In this document: in pieces, positions 52,097 to 61,874 of the stretch
Layout: each line of letters opens with the position of its first letter
Numbering within the stretch: the first letter of the stretch is position 1
Source: CAZMZW01 sp964571135
GTDB lineage: Bacteria; Chloroflexota; Anaerolineae; Anaerolineales; Anaerolineaceae
DNA: 64,000 bases
Direction: 5' to 3'
Assembly (NCBI GenBank): GCA_964571135.1
Contig: CAZMZW010000002.1
Location: 62,001 to 126,000 of the forward strand
The notes under the pieces: generated by a model
Told to the model about the DNA's origin: nothing
Databases searched by the model: none
Seen by the model: the letters and a program-made list of their open reading frames with translations, nothing else
Translations under genes and position numbers: made by a program

Positions 52097-53401
52097 ATGC
52101 GAGCAGTTGATATCATTATCAAAAAAAGAGAAAAGCAGCCACTTACAAAAACAGAAATTGATTTTTTTGTGAATGGTTTTACCAAAGGTGAGATCCCTGA
52201 TTATCAGGTTTCTGCATGGGCAATGGCGGTACTTTTAAATGGTATGACTGAACAAGAAACAACTGATCTCACCCTCGCGATGGCAAATTCCGGCGATATT
52301 CTGGATCTATCCAGCATTGCACCAATTGTTGTTGATAAACATTCAACCGGTGGAGTCGGAGATAAAACATCCCTGGTTGTTGCTCCGGTTGTGGCAGCTT
52401 GTGGTCTTTTAGTTGGCAAGATGTCTGGACGGGGTCTGGGTTTCAGCGGGGGAACATTGGATAAATTAGAATCCATACCCGGATTCAGGGTGAATTTAAG
52501 TGTAGAAGAATTCATGAACCAATTGAAGAAAATTGGTATTGTCCTGACTGGTCAATCTGCTGATCTGGCTCCTGCTGATGGAAAACTATATGCCCTGCGC
52601 GATGTCACCGGTACCGTACCCTGTTTACCTTTAATTGCTTCTTCAGTGATGAGCAAAAAATTGGCAGCTGGGGCGAACGTAATCGTATTGGATGTGAAAA
52701 CAGGATTTGGTGCTTTCATGGAAAATATGGAAGATGCCAAAAAACTAGCACGCATGATGGTGGCGATCGGTAAATTAAGCGACCGTCATGTAAGAGCAGT
52801 GATATCGGATATGAATCAACCTTTGGGTGAAGCTGTGGGCAACGCTTTGGAATTACACGAAGCCATTCTCACATTGCAGGGTCATGGTCCTGCAGATTTT
52901 CTTGAACATTGCTTGGTGATTGCCAGCCATTTACTTCAAATGGGGAAAAAAGCAGATTCGCTTGAAAAAGGTCGGGAATTGGCCGAGCATGTTATTAAGA
53001 ACGGAGAAGCATGGAAGAAATTCAGGCAATTGGTTGAGGCTCAAGAAGGTGACGTGCATGTGATCGATCAACCGCAGCTCCTTCCACATGCGAAATTAAT
53101 GGAACAGGTAATGGCTCTGGATTCCGGGTATCTGTCCATGGTCAATGCAAAAACAGTCGCTGAAGCATCAATTCTTCTGGGGGCAGGTCGGGCGAAAAAA
53201 GGTGATCCAATCGATTTCGGGGTTGGAGTAATGGTACATTGCAGAGTGGGCGAAGAAATAAATAAGGGCAAATTGCTTTTTACTATTCACGCCAATGATA
53301 ACCAAAAACTTGAACAAGCAAAGAAGGTTTTTTATTCAGCTTTAAAATTTGATTTATCCCCTTGCGAGCCGCTTCCGCTCTTTTATGACGTGATTCAATG
53401 A
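52097..53401 (+). CDS. pdp: Pyrimidine-nucleoside phosphorylase
   Basis: It splits thymidine or uridine with phosphate in salvage. The family signature is SGRGLGFSGGTLDKLESIPG, and the phosphate-binding loop is VDKHSTGGVGDKTSLVVAPVV. Three domains are visible by length (434 residues). The ATG at 52097 is preceded by GAAGGAG 7 nt upstream. It has the length and style of bacterial Pdp/DeoA; which of these activities dominates is unclear. Confidence 0.92.
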   Translation: MRAVDIIIKKREKQPLTKTEIDFFVNGFTKGEIPDYQVSAWAMAVLLNGMTEQETTDLTLAMANSGDILDLSSIAPIVVDKHSTGGVGDKTSLVVAPVVAACGLLVGKMSGRGLGFSGGTLDKLESIPGFRVNLSVEEFMNQLKKIGIVLTGQSADLAPADGKLYALRDVTGTVPCLPLIASSVMSKKLAAGANVIVLDVKTGFGAFMENMEDAKKLARMMVAIGKLSDRHVRAVISDMNQPLGEAVGNALELHEAILTLQGHGPADFLEHCLVIASHLLQMGKKADSLEKGRELAEHVIKNGEAWKKFRQLVEAQEGDVHVIDQPQLLPHAKLMEQVMALDSGYLSMVNAKTVAEASILLGAGRAKKGDPIDFGVGVMVHCRVGEEINKGKLLFTIHANDNQKLEQAKKVFYSALKFDLSPCEPLPLFYDVIQ

Positions 53402-53452
53402 TCATCTTTTCATTTAGAGATACTTATTTGTATAATTTACAAGATTGAATTG

Positions 53453-53757
53453 TGATAAAATCTGAAAGATAAGCGTTGATGGAAACGAGTAAGTTCAATC
53501 CAGGCTGTAAGAGAACCCGCTAAAAGGTGAAATGCGAGCCAGCAGGATGAATTGAAAATCCTTCCGGAGCTGTGAGCTGAACGCAGATAAATATCGCTAC
53601 TAAGCGAACCGAATTCGCCCTCTGTTATCCGGGCGCGGGTTTTACTAAGTATAAAAAAACCTGAATAAGTGCTCACCAAATGTGAGAAACAGGGTGGTAC
53701 CGCGGGAATTCTTCTCGTCCCTGCCAGGACGAGATTTATTTTTTTAATGGAGGCAGG
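53453..53757 (+). promoter_or_regulatory. T-box riboswitch leader of ileS
   Basis: The T-box AGGGTGGTACCGCG lies at 53691-53704. Stem III is CTCAC/GTGAG (53672-53686). The terminator is CTCGTCC/GGACGAG (53713-53734) followed by TTTATTTTTTT (53735-53745). Stem I seems to begin with AGCG (53472-53475) pairing with CGCT (53595-53598), and next to it lies ATC at 53593-53595, a possible isoleucine specifier. An extended -10 TGATAAAAT (53453-53461) gives a likely start near 53468. Uncharged tRNA-Ile would favour the antiterminator. Confidence 0.92.
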
Positions 53758-56700
53758 ATGTTTAAACCGGTTAAATCAAAAATGGATATCACTTCGATGG
53801 AAGAGGGTATTCTGAAATTCTGGAAAGAGGAAGATATCTTTCATCAATCGATGAAGCAGCGCGAGGGAAAAGCTGAATATGTTTTTTTTGAAGGACCTCC
53901 AACTGCGAATGGAAAACCGGGAACTCATCATGTCTTAGCCAGAGCGTTTAAAGATATCTTCCCCAGATACCGCACTATGCGCGGGTTTTATGTCTTGCGC
54001 CGCGGTGGGTGGGATACCCATGGATTGCCAGTGGAAATTGAAGTAGAAAAAAAGCTGGGGTTCAATAATAAACAACAAATAGAGAATTACGGAATAGCAA
54101 AATTCAATGAGCTTTGCCGGGAATCGGCTTTTGCCTATATTAAAGAATGGGAAAAACTAACTGATCGAATCGCCTTTTGGGTGGACCTGAAAGATGCATA
54201 TATTACCTACACCAATCCTTATATCGAATCGGTTTGGTGGATTTTGAAGAATTTTTGGGATAAAGGGCTTATCTATCAGGGATTCAAGGTTGTTCCATAT
54301 TGTCCACGCTGTGGAACGCCACTATCTGACCATGAGGTTGCCTTGGGATATGAAGAAGTTAGTGATCCTTCTGTGTTTGTCCGAATGCCCTTGGTCGATT
54401 CACCAGATTTATCCTTGTTAGTTTGGACCACCACTCCCTGGACTTTGCCAGGAAATGTAGCGATTGCTGTGGGGAAGGATCTGGATTATGTCACCATTGA
54501 GCATGCTTTAAATAATGGCATTGAAACGAGTACTGAAAAACTAATTGTTGCCGAGGCATTGCTCAAAACAGTATTTGGGGAAGAGGAAGTAAAAATAATT
54601 GACCGTTTCAAAGGAAAAAGCTTAAAAGGCAAACGATATCAACCTTTATTCACATTTTTACCTTTGGAAAAACCTGCCCATTATGTTGTACTGGGTGATT
54701 TTGTATCAACCGAAGATGGCACTGGTCTTGTTCATATCGCACCGGCTTATGGTGAGGATGATATGAAAGTGGCACAAGAAGAAGGACTGCCCATCCTGCA
54801 GACCGTTGCACCTAATGGTACTTTTATCTCGGAAGTTCGTGCTTGGGCTGGTAAATTTGTCAAGGATGCCGATCCGTTGATTATCGATCATCTGCAGACC
54901 CGCGGCTTACTTTTTAGATCAACCAGTTATACTCACAGCTATCCATTCTGTTGGCGATGTCATACACCGCTCCTCTATTATGCCCGCCAGACCTGGTACA
55001 TTCGGACGAGTCAGTATAAAGACCGCTTGGTTGAGCTAAATAATAAAATCAACTGGTACCCGGATCATATCCGCGATGGCAGGTTTGGTAATTGGCTTGA
55101 AAATAACAAAGATTGGGCATTGGGCAGGGAACGTTATTGGGGAACACCTCTCCCGGTCTGGATTTGTGCTAGCTGTAATCATCGATTGATGGCCGGTTCA
55201 AAGGAGGAATTAAGTCAATTGGCGGGTCGTGATTTAACTGACCTCGATTTACACCGTCCATACGTGGATGAAGTCAAACTGAATTGCCCTGAGTGTAAGG
55301 GTATTATGTCCAGGGTTCCTGAATTAATTGACGTCTGGTTTGATTCCGGCTCAATGCCGGTTAGTCAGTGGCATTATCCTTTTGAGAATAAAGAGAAATT
55401 TAAAACGCAATTTCCGGCTGATTACATTTGTGAAGCCGTTGACCAGACTCGCGGGTGGTTTTATTCATTGCATGCGATTTCAACCTTATTGTTCGATGAT
55501 GTTTGTTTTAAGAACGTGATTTGCCTAGGATTAATCCTAGATGCTGAGGGTTTAAAAATGTCCAAGACCAGGGGAAATGTTGTCGATCCGTGGGACACAC
55601 TCAATAAACATGGTTCGGATGCCATGCGTTGGTATTTCTATACAGCCAGTCCCCCAGGGCAGGAAAGACGGTTTTCCTCTGAATTGGTTGGCGAGGTCGT
55701 CCGGAATTTCAGTCTCACGCTTTGGAACACCTATTCCTTTTTTGTTACTTATGCAAATTTAGATAAATGGAAACCGGGAGATAAAGTTGGAGTCAAATAT
55801 AGCCCTCTTGACCTATGGTTGCGAGCAGAATTACATACTCTGATCCGCGATGTAACCCATTCCTTTGAAACCTATGATGTTTTAGGCGCTACTCGTCCAA
55901 TAGAAACATTTTTAGATCATCTTTCCAATTGGTATTTGCGCCGGTCTCGCAGACGGTTCTGGAAGAGTGAATCGGATGAAGATAAAAAAGCGGCATATGC
56001 GACTCTATATGAAGCCCTTGTGACAATTAGTAAGTTACTGGCTCCTGCAATGCCATTTATTGCTGACGAAATCCATCGCAATCTGGTTGCCTCTGTGGAT
56101 CAGTTAGCGGCAAATTCTGTGCATCTCACTGATTGGCCTGAATTCGATCCTGCTCTTATAAATGAAGATTTAATTAACGAAATGTCACTTATCATGAAAT
56201 TGGTTTCACTGGGACATGCCGCTCGTAATAAAGCCAATGTTAAAGTGCGCCAACCATTATCGGAAGCGGCATTTGCCCTTAGCAGCTCCGAAGATCCGAA
56301 AATTGTGGAGAAATATTCAGACCTTTTGATGGATGAACTAAATGTCAAGAAGGTGAGAACCCTTAGCGCAGTTGGTGAAGCGGTAGCTTATGAAGTGCTG
56401 CCTTTTCCCAAACAACTAGGCCAGAAATATAAAAACCAATATCCGCAGATCCGCAAAGAAATATTAGCTTTACCCACCGATAAGACTGCTTTGACTTTGT
56501 TATCTGGAAATAATATTCAGATCAAAGTCGAAAAAGAAACCTTAGAAATCCTGCCTGAGGAAGTAGAGGTGCGCATGCAGGCGAAGGAGGGATTTGAGGT
56601 GTCTGCAGAAGGCCCTTATCTGGCAGCCCTGGTCACTGAACTGAGTATTGACTTGAAAAAGGAAGGATTGGCACGGGAATTTGTCCGTCATGTTCAGGAT

Positions 56701-56913
56701 GCTCGTAAACAAGCAGGGTTGGATATTGCGGATCGGATCAAGCTGGCTTACACCGCTTCAGAAAAATTGACTGAATCAATTCAGGAGTTTACAGATTACA
56801 TCAAAGTGGAAACACTGGCAATAGAAATTACTGCCGAAGCAGTTCCAAATACACTCCCCAATGCAAGTGATGAATTTGATGGTGAACAAGTGACCTTATG
56901 GATTATTAAATAA
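53758..56913 (+). CDS. ileS: Isoleucyl-tRNA synthetase, type 2
   Basis: Charges tRNA-Ile with isoleucine. The HIGH region reads GPPTANGKPGTHHVLARAF, the variant of type-2 (eukaryote-like) enzymes, and KMSKS is LKMSKTRGN near residue 600. The editing domain lies between about 190 and 390 (TTTPWTLPGNVAIAVGKDLDY). A long C-terminal part with anticodon-binding and extra domains gives 1051 residues. The start has TGGAGG 4 nt upstream. Type-2 enzymes are known for low sensitivity to mupirocin. Control is by the T-box leader. Confidence 0.97.
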   Translation: MFKPVKSKMDITSMEEGILKFWKEEDIFHQSMKQREGKAEYVFFEGPPTANGKPGTHHVLARAFKDIFPRYRTMRGFYVLRRGGWDTHGLPVEIEVEKKLGFNNKQQIENYGIAKFNELCRESAFAYIKEWEKLTDRIAFWVDLKDAYITYTNPYIESVWWILKNFWDKGLIYQGFKVVPYCPRCGTPLSDHEVALGYEEVSDPSVFVRMPLVDSPDLSLLVWTTTPWTLPGNVAIAVGKDLDYVTIEHALNNGIETSTEKLIVAEALLKTVFGEEEVKIIDRFKGKSLKGKRYQPLFTFLPLEKPAHYVVLGDFVSTEDGTGLVHIAPAYGEDDMKVAQEEGLPILQTVAPNGTFISEVRAWAGKFVKDADPLIIDHLQTRGLLFRSTSYTHSYPFCWRCHTPLLYYARQTWYIRTSQYKDRLVELNNKINWYPDHIRDGRFGNWLENNKDWALGRERYWGTPLPVWICASCNHRLMAGSKEELSQLAGRDLTDLDLHRPYVDEVKLNCPECKGIMSRVPELIDVWFDSGSMPVSQWHYPFENKEKFKTQFPADYICEAVDQTRGWFYSLHAISTLLFDDVCFKNVICLGLILDAEGLKMSKTRGNVVDPWDTLNKHGSDAMRWYFYTASPPGQERRFSSELVGEVVRNFSLTLWNTYSFFVTYANLDKWKPGDKVGVKYSPLDLWLRAELHTLIRDVTHSFETYDVLGATRPIETFLDHLSNWYLRRSRRRFWKSESDEDKKAAYATLYEALVTISKLLAPAMPFIADEIHRNLVASVDQLAANSVHLTDWPEFDPALINEDLINEMSLIMKLVSLGHAARNKANVKVRQPLSEAAFALSSSEDPKIVEKYSDLLMDELNVKKVRTLSAVGEAVAYEVLPFPKQLGQKYKNQYPQIRKEILALPTDKTALTLLSGNNIQIKVEKETLEILPEEVEVRMQAKEGFEVSAEGPYLAALVTELSIDLKKEGLAREFVRHVQDARKQAGLDIADRIKLAYTASEKLTESIQEFTDYIKVETLAIEITAEAVPNTLPNASDEFDGEQVTLWIIK

Positions 56914-57164
56914 CTATTCAGCAGAAAATTTATATAAACACATTTCCTACTGAAAATAGGTAATGAAGAGATCTGATACGAAGTCAAATATCTTTCATCA
57001 ATATATACAAATCGCTGGTATCCAAGTATGAGATTTGGATCCATTTATTACTTGATTAAATAAATATCTCCTTTACCTGCTGATTCATAAAAAGGTATCA
57101 GAGCGGAACAATATGCATTTATTAAATCGGTTAAAATGAAAACATCCTTTTCTGGAGTATTATT

Positions 57165-57710
57165 TTGAAAAAAGTCCTAAGAGAGTATCTTTTCTTATTA
57201 CCAGTTTCAGGAACAATTATAGTTTTAGATCAAATTACTAAAGCGGTTGTTCGTTCAAATCTGACTCTGGGTGAGGCCTGGTCACCCTGGCCTTGGTTAA
57301 TGCCTTATGCACGGATTGTACACTGGTATAACACAGGTGTAGCCTTTGGATTGCTTCAAGGTCAGAACCTCATTTTTACTATTTTGGCTGTAATTATTGC
57401 AGTGGCGATTTTGTACTATTATCCAAAATTCACCAATGAGGATTGGCCGCTCCGATTGGCACTCGCTCTGCAATTTGGCGGAGCGATAGGTAATTTAATA
57501 GACCGGATCGCTCTTGGGCATGTAACCGATTTTATCTCAGTAGGGAATTTTGCCGTGTTTAATATTGCTGACTCCAGTATCTCAATTGGTGTAGTAGTAA
57601 TGATTTTTGGTATTTGGTGGACCGATAAACAGGAGAGAAAAAAAACAAATCAACATCAAGAAGACGAGGATGTCAAAATCACTGATCAATCTTCTTTTCC
57701 TAAAGAATAA
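57165..57710 (+). CDS. lspA: Lipoprotein signal peptidase (signal peptidase II)
   Basis: It cuts signal peptides from prolipoproteins in the membrane. Four helices can be seen. The catalytic aspartates are in GNLIDRIALGHVTDFI and FNIADSSISIG. The conserved NTGVAFGLLQ is in the first outer loop. 181 residues with a charged C-tail. Start TTG with TGGAG upstream. It fits the many lipoproteins of the window and lies upstream of rluD, a common pair. Confidence 0.95.
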   Translation: MKKVLREYLFLLPVSGTIIVLDQITKAVVRSNLTLGEAWSPWPWLMPYARIVHWYNTGVAFGLLQGQNLIFTILAVIIAVAILYYYPKFTNEDWPLRLALALQFGGAIGNLIDRIALGHVTDFISVGNFAVFNIADSSISIGVVVMIFGIWWTDKQERKKTNQHQEDEDVKITDQSSFPKE

Positions 57711-57719
57711 ATAAAAATC

Positions 57720-58661
57720 ATGGAAAAGAAAGTTGAGTTAAATTTCCTTGAATTAGTGCCTGAACGATTAGATAAATATATTGCCCTTTGTCTACCAGAG
57801 CATACGCGCTCACGCATACAGATCCTGATCCGTAATGGATTTGTAAATGTAAATGGCGAAATTATCAAGAAGACCGGGTTTTCCCTGGAAAAAGGAATGG
57901 CTGTCTGTGTAAACATTCCGCCTATCCCTCCTTCCCAACTCATCCCGGAAGATATCCCATTGGAAGTCATTTTTGAAAACGAGAGCGTTTTGATGGTAAA
58001 TAAACCTGCGAGTATGGTTGTGCACCCATCTGCTGGACATGGGTCGGGTACACTGGTTCATGCTCTTCTTTCTTATATGCCTTATCTTGGTGATGAAAAT
58101 AGTATCCAAAGACCGGGGATTGTCCACAGGCTGGATAAAGAAACATCTGGATTAATCCTTATCGCAAAAAATGAAAAAAGCCAACTCTGGTTACAGGAAC
58201 AATTCAGCACCCGTAAAGTGGAAAAAACATATCTGGCACTTGTCGATGGCCGTCCAAGAACGAAAACTGGAAAAATTGAAGCACCAATCTATCGGAGCCC
58301 ATTCAATCGAAAAAAAATGGCAATTGCCCCGCCGGGTAAAGGCAGGCTGGCGGTAACAAATTATTCGACGGAAAAGGAATTTCAAAACCATACATTATTG
58401 CTGGCAAAACCATTTACCGGTCGTACACATCAGATCAGGGTCCACCTGGCCTCCATTGGTTGCCCAATTGTCGGAGATACAGTATATGGAAGAAAAAATC
58501 CATCTTTGCCTATTCAACGCCATTTTTTACACGCCTATGAATTAAAGATAACGCTGCTCTCAGAAAAAGAACCGCGATTCTTTAAAGCTGATTTACCACT
58601 TGAATTATTGCAATTACTCAAAAATATTCCTGAAAAATCGTTGTCCAAGGATAAGAAATGA
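57720..58661 (+). CDS. rluD: Pseudouridine synthase, RluD family
   Basis: An S4 domain at about 13-75 (LDKYIALCLPEHTRSRIQILI) and a catalytic RluA-type domain. The active aspartate is in PGIVHRLDKETSGLILIAKN near residue 137. The motif RTHQIRVHLASIGCPIVGDTVYG follows. It modifies uridines in 23S rRNA; the exact site is inferred from RluD homologues only. 313 residues. The start is 9 nt after lspA, and the stop overlaps ltaE by 4 nt. Confidence 0.92.
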   Translation: MEKKVELNFLELVPERLDKYIALCLPEHTRSRIQILIRNGFVNVNGEIIKKTGFSLEKGMAVCVNIPPIPPSQLIPEDIPLEVIFENESVLMVNKPASMVVHPSAGHGSGTLVHALLSYMPYLGDENSIQRPGIVHRLDKETSGLILIAKNEKSQLWLQEQFSTRKVEKTYLALVDGRPRTKTGKIEAPIYRSPFNRKKMAIAPPGKGRLAVTNYSTEKEFQNHTLLLAKPFTGRTHQIRVHLASIGCPIVGDTVYGRKNPSLPIQRHFLHAYELKITLLSEKEPRFFKADLPLELLQLLKNIPEKSLSKDKK

Positions 58662-59689
58662 TTGATTTGAGATCAGATACTGTGACACAACCGACTCTTC
58701 AGATGCGGGAAGCGATGGCCAAGGCAGTTGTCGGAGATGATGTTTATGGGGAAGATCCTACAGTTAACCATTTGCAGGAAATAGCAGCTCAAAAAGTTGG
58801 TAAAGAAGCAGGATTATTTGTGCCGTCCGGGACGATGGCTAACCTTCTGGCAACGTTGACTTTTTGCCAGCGTGGTGATGAAGTGATTATGGGTGACCTG
58901 GCTCATACTTTTTTATTTGAAGCTGGTGGTGTTTCAGCTTTGGGTGGGGTGGTTATCCATACAATACCCAATCAAAAAAATGGCACGATTATCCTGGATG
59001 ATATTGAAAAATCCATCAGAACAAGTGATATTCACCACCCGATTTCACGATTGCTTATTCTTGAAAATACTCACAATCGGTGTGGAGGGGTAGTGATCTC
59101 ACCTGAATATACCCATTCTGCTGCGGATTTAATTCATTCAAATCATCTTTTCTTACATCTGGATGGTGCAAGAATATTTAATGCAGCTGCAGCGCTTGGT
59201 ATTCAAGCCAGTAAATTAGCTGCATCCGCAGATTCAATCACTTTCTGCCTGAGCAAAGGCTTATGTGCGCCAGTAGGTTCTGTTTTATGCGGATCAGCAG
59301 ATTTTATTGCTCGTGCCAGGCGGATTCGAAAAATGCTTGGAGGGGGAATGCGTCAGGCAGGAGTTCTTGCTGCTGCTGGAATAATTGCATTAGATACAAT
59401 GGTTGAGAGATTAAAAGAAGATCACCATCGTGCCTTCGAACTTGCTAAAGAACTTTCAACAATACCTGGTATTGAGCTGGAAAATAGTCTGCCTGAGACA
59501 AATATGGTTTTTATTAAGTTTAAAGATGAAACAAAAAAAATGGCCAAAGAGATTCATGCCCAGCTAGCAGAAAAAGAAATTCGGGTAGGACTGGTTGGTG
59601 CAAATAAGGTGCGCATGGTTACTCATTATTGGATCTCAGATGCAGATATTAAAAACACGGTTCAGGCTTTCAGAGAAATTGTGAATTAA
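58658..59689 (+). CDS. ltaE: Low-specificity L-threonine aldolase
   Basis: A PLP enzyme that splits L-threonine and allo-threonine to glycine and acetaldehyde. Beginning IDLRSDTVTQPTLQMREAMA and EDPTVNHLQEIAA are typical. PLP lysine is in TFCLSKGLCAPVGSVL near residue 200; LHLDGARIFNAAAALG gives the aspartate that binds the ring nitrogen. 343 residues. Overlaps rluD by 4 nt (ATGA). Confidence 0.92.
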   Translation: MIDLRSDTVTQPTLQMREAMAKAVVGDDVYGEDPTVNHLQEIAAQKVGKEAGLFVPSGTMANLLATLTFCQRGDEVIMGDLAHTFLFEAGGVSALGGVVIHTIPNQKNGTIILDDIEKSIRTSDIHHPISRLLILENTHNRCGGVVISPEYTHSAADLIHSNHLFLHLDGARIFNAAAALGIQASKLAASADSITFCLSKGLCAPVGSVLCGSADFIARARRIRKMLGGGMRQAGVLAAAGIIALDTMVERLKEDHHRAFELAKELSTIPGIELENSLPETNMVFIKFKDETKKMAKEIHAQLAEKEIRVGLVGANKVRMVTHYWISDADIKNTVQAFREIVN

Positions 59690-59719
59690 TAATTCACCAA
59701 GAAGTATTCAAGTCAACCT

Positions 59720-59728
59720 TGATATAAT
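59720..59728 (+). promoter_or_regulatory. Extended -10 promoter before the purine phosphorylase gene
   Basis: TGATATAAT (59720-59728) is a perfect TATAAT with a TG extension, 45 nt before the ATG. No good -35 is seen. It suggests a separate start of transcription after ltaE. Confidence 0.4.
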
Positions 59729-59773
59729 CTTTTATAGTATTTAAATCTGTTTAAACAAGAAAAGGCATGCTGA

Positions 59774-60610
59774 ATGGACGATTTTGTTACCCTAAAAATG
59801 ATTGATGAAGCGGTTTCTGTAATTAAAGGTCGGACCAAACAGGTTCCTGAGATGGGATTTATCCTTGGGACCGGTTTGGGTGATCTGGCTGATACGGTGA
59901 AATCTGCTGAAATTATTCCATATCCTGAAATCCCACATTGGCCTAAATCCACAATTCAAGGGCATAAAGGCCGCCTGGTTATTGGTACCCTGGAAGATAA
60001 ACCGGTAATAATTATGCAGGGACGCGCTCATTACTATGAAGGTTATTCAATGCCATTGATAGGTTTTCCAGTGAGGGTCATGATCCGTCTTGGAATAAAA
60101 ACATTATTTGTTACTAATGCTGCAGGGGCGATCAATCCGGAATATCAACCGGGGGATATTATGCTGATTCGTGACCATATCTCCCTAATTACAATGGGCG
60201 GCTTGAATCCGTTACGCGGTCCAAATATTGATGAGTTTGGTGAAAGATTCCCAGATATGAGTCAACCATATGACTTGGATTTGCTTAATCTGGCTTATCA
60301 AGTTTCTATTGAAAGAAAAGTAGAAGCGAAAAAAGGAGTGTATGTTTGTTTAGCAGGACCTTCCTTTGAAAGCCCGGCTGATTTGCGCTTTTTGCAAGTG
60401 ATTGGAGCGGATGCAGTCGGTATGTCTACTGTCCCGGAAGTAATTGTAGCCCGGCATGCCAGGATTAAAGTTCTGGGTATATCTGGCATCAGCAATAAAG
60501 CCAACCTGGATGGAAGTACCATAACCACTCATGAAGAAGTACTGGAAGCCGGAAAAGTTCTTGTTCCCAAACTGGATGCGGTCATCAGAGGAGTTCTCAG
60601 ACAGATCTAA
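59774..60610 (+). CDS. punA: Purine-nucleoside phosphorylase
   Basis: It splits inosine and guanosine with phosphate. The trimeric PNP/MTAP pattern is clear: GFILGTGLGDLAD near the start, MQGRAHYYEGYSM with the active-site loop, TNAAGAINPEYQPGDIMLI, and AGPSFESPADLRFLQ. The residue region around ISGISNKANLDGSTITTHEEV has Asn (NKAN), as in PNPs for oxopurines. 278 residues. Together with pdp it forms a salvage set. Confidence 0.93.
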   Translation: MDDFVTLKMIDEAVSVIKGRTKQVPEMGFILGTGLGDLADTVKSAEIIPYPEIPHWPKSTIQGHKGRLVIGTLEDKPVIIMQGRAHYYEGYSMPLIGFPVRVMIRLGIKTLFVTNAAGAINPEYQPGDIMLIRDHISLITMGGLNPLRGPNIDEFGERFPDMSQPYDLDLLNLAYQVSIERKVEAKKGVYVCLAGPSFESPADLRFLQVIGADAVGMSTVPEVIVARHARIKVLGISGISNKANLDGSTITTHEEVLEAGKVLVPKLDAVIRGVLRQI

Positions 60611-60637
60611 AATCCTGATGAGATAGATTTCTGGACA

Positions 60638-61324
60638 ATGAAAGATCTATTGCGCTTTCTGGCAACTTATCAAGTTGGAATATTTGTATTTTTGGGAGCT
60701 ATCGCTGCCATAAATATTTATCGGCTTTTGCATGCCTGGATTGAAAAACGCAATGCCTATTATGGTCTTGAAAGAGAAGTAATACATAATACAATTCGTG
60801 CTTCCCTGACGATTATCGCTCTGACGCTTCTTCTAGGATTGACCCAATTCATGCTTGTATCGGTACTTACCATCAAATTTCCCGGGTTGATCCAACTTTC
60901 TACCCCTACAATTGACTTAATTTCCACACCTACAATTCCGCTTACTGAAATTGCTGGAACAGTTGTCACTCCGCAAGGTTATGATCTTACCCAAACAGCA
61001 ATTGTGGTGACTGGATGCGTTCCAGGACAATTGGAATGGACATCTCCAAAAAGCGGTGATGAGATTAATGGCTCTGTGGAACTTAAAGGGACTGTTAATA
61101 TTCCCAATCAGGGATTTTATAAATATGAATATCAGCAAATTGGTCAGGAAGATTGGATTCCAATTGCAGCCGGCAGTAAAACAATAATTGATAATTCTCT
61201 CGGTGGAAATTGGAACACCAGCCAGCTTGCTCCAGGAAATTATTTTTTACGGCTCGTAGTTTCTGATAATCAAAATAACCTTTTGAAACCCTGTACAATT
61301 CAAGTTAAAGTAAATCCTACTTAG
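60638..61324 (+). CDS. Two-helix membrane protein with Ig-like outer domain, unknown
   Basis: Not recognised. Membrane helices at about 8-30 and 52-75 are followed by a Thr/Pro linker (TPTIDLISTPTIP). The outer part contains ITSPKSG-like and SGDEINGSVELKGTV strands, then TSQLAPGNYFLRLVVSDNQ at the end, a fibronectin/Ig-like beta domain of about 100 residues. Two cysteines (CVPG near 125 and CTIQ near 220) could bridge it. It starts 27 nt after punA and ends 7 nt before an acetyltransferase gene on the same strand, so a common transcript is possible. Confidence 0.6.
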   Translation: MKDLLRFLATYQVGIFVFLGAIAAINIYRLLHAWIEKRNAYYGLEREVIHNTIRASLTIIALTLLLGLTQFMLVSVLTIKFPGLIQLSTPTIDLISTPTIPLTEIAGTVVTPQGYDLTQTAIVVTGCVPGQLEWTSPKSGDEINGSVELKGTVNIPNQGFYKYEYQQIGQEDWIPIAAGSKTIIDNSLGGNWNTSQLAPGNYFLRLVVSDNQNNLLKPCTIQVKVNPT

Positions 61325-61331
61325 GAAAAAA

Positions 61332-61874
61332 ATGGCTGATGTAAAAGTCCGTACTGCAGTGTCTCCTGATTTTTCATTACTATCTGCTTTTAACCATACG
61401 GTTAAGACAGAAATGATCTGGCAAATGGATCGAGTAGCCGAGAATGGATTTGAAGCGGCAAATTTCCGAGAAATTCGTTTGCCCAGACCGATCCAAGTTG
61501 ATTATCCATATTCCGTGGACAATTTGCTGGATAGATCAAAAACGATGGCAGTTGTCTTGCTTGCCTGTATGGATGAAGTGCCTGTTGGATATATTGGACT
61601 CTCCACTCTTCAGTCTGGCTCAACTAGCTGGATCAGAGATTTAGCTGTTCATGAAAGGTGGCAAAGAAGAGGATTCGCTTCAATATTGCTGAAAGCTGCT
61701 CATGACTGGAGTATAGAGCGAAATATTCACCGCATTACACTTGAAATGTCTTCTAAAAATTATCCTGCCATTTGCATGGCACATAAACTTGGGTTTGAGT
61801 TCGGTGGATATAATGAGTATTATTACCCCAATAATGATATTGCATTATTTTTTACACGGTTTTTCCGCAAATGA
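61332..61874 (+). CDS. GNAT-family N-acetyltransferase
   Basis: Acetyl-CoA-dependent transferase of the GNAT fold. The CoA-binding loop is ERWQRRGFASILL (QxxGx[GA]-like). The later strand RITLEMSSKNYPAICMAHKLGFEFGGYNEYYYP is typical. Acceptor not known. 180 residues. The stop overlaps the following gene (ATGA), so translation of both is coupled. Confidence 0.85.
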   Translation: MADVKVRTAVSPDFSLLSAFNHTVKTEMIWQMDRVAENGFEAANFREIRLPRPIQVDYPYSVDNLLDRSKTMAVVLLACMDEVPVGYIGLSTLQSGSTSWIRDLAVHERWQRRGFASILLKAAHDWSIERNIHRITLEMSSKNYPAICMAHKLGFEFGGYNEYYYPNNDIALFFTRFFRK

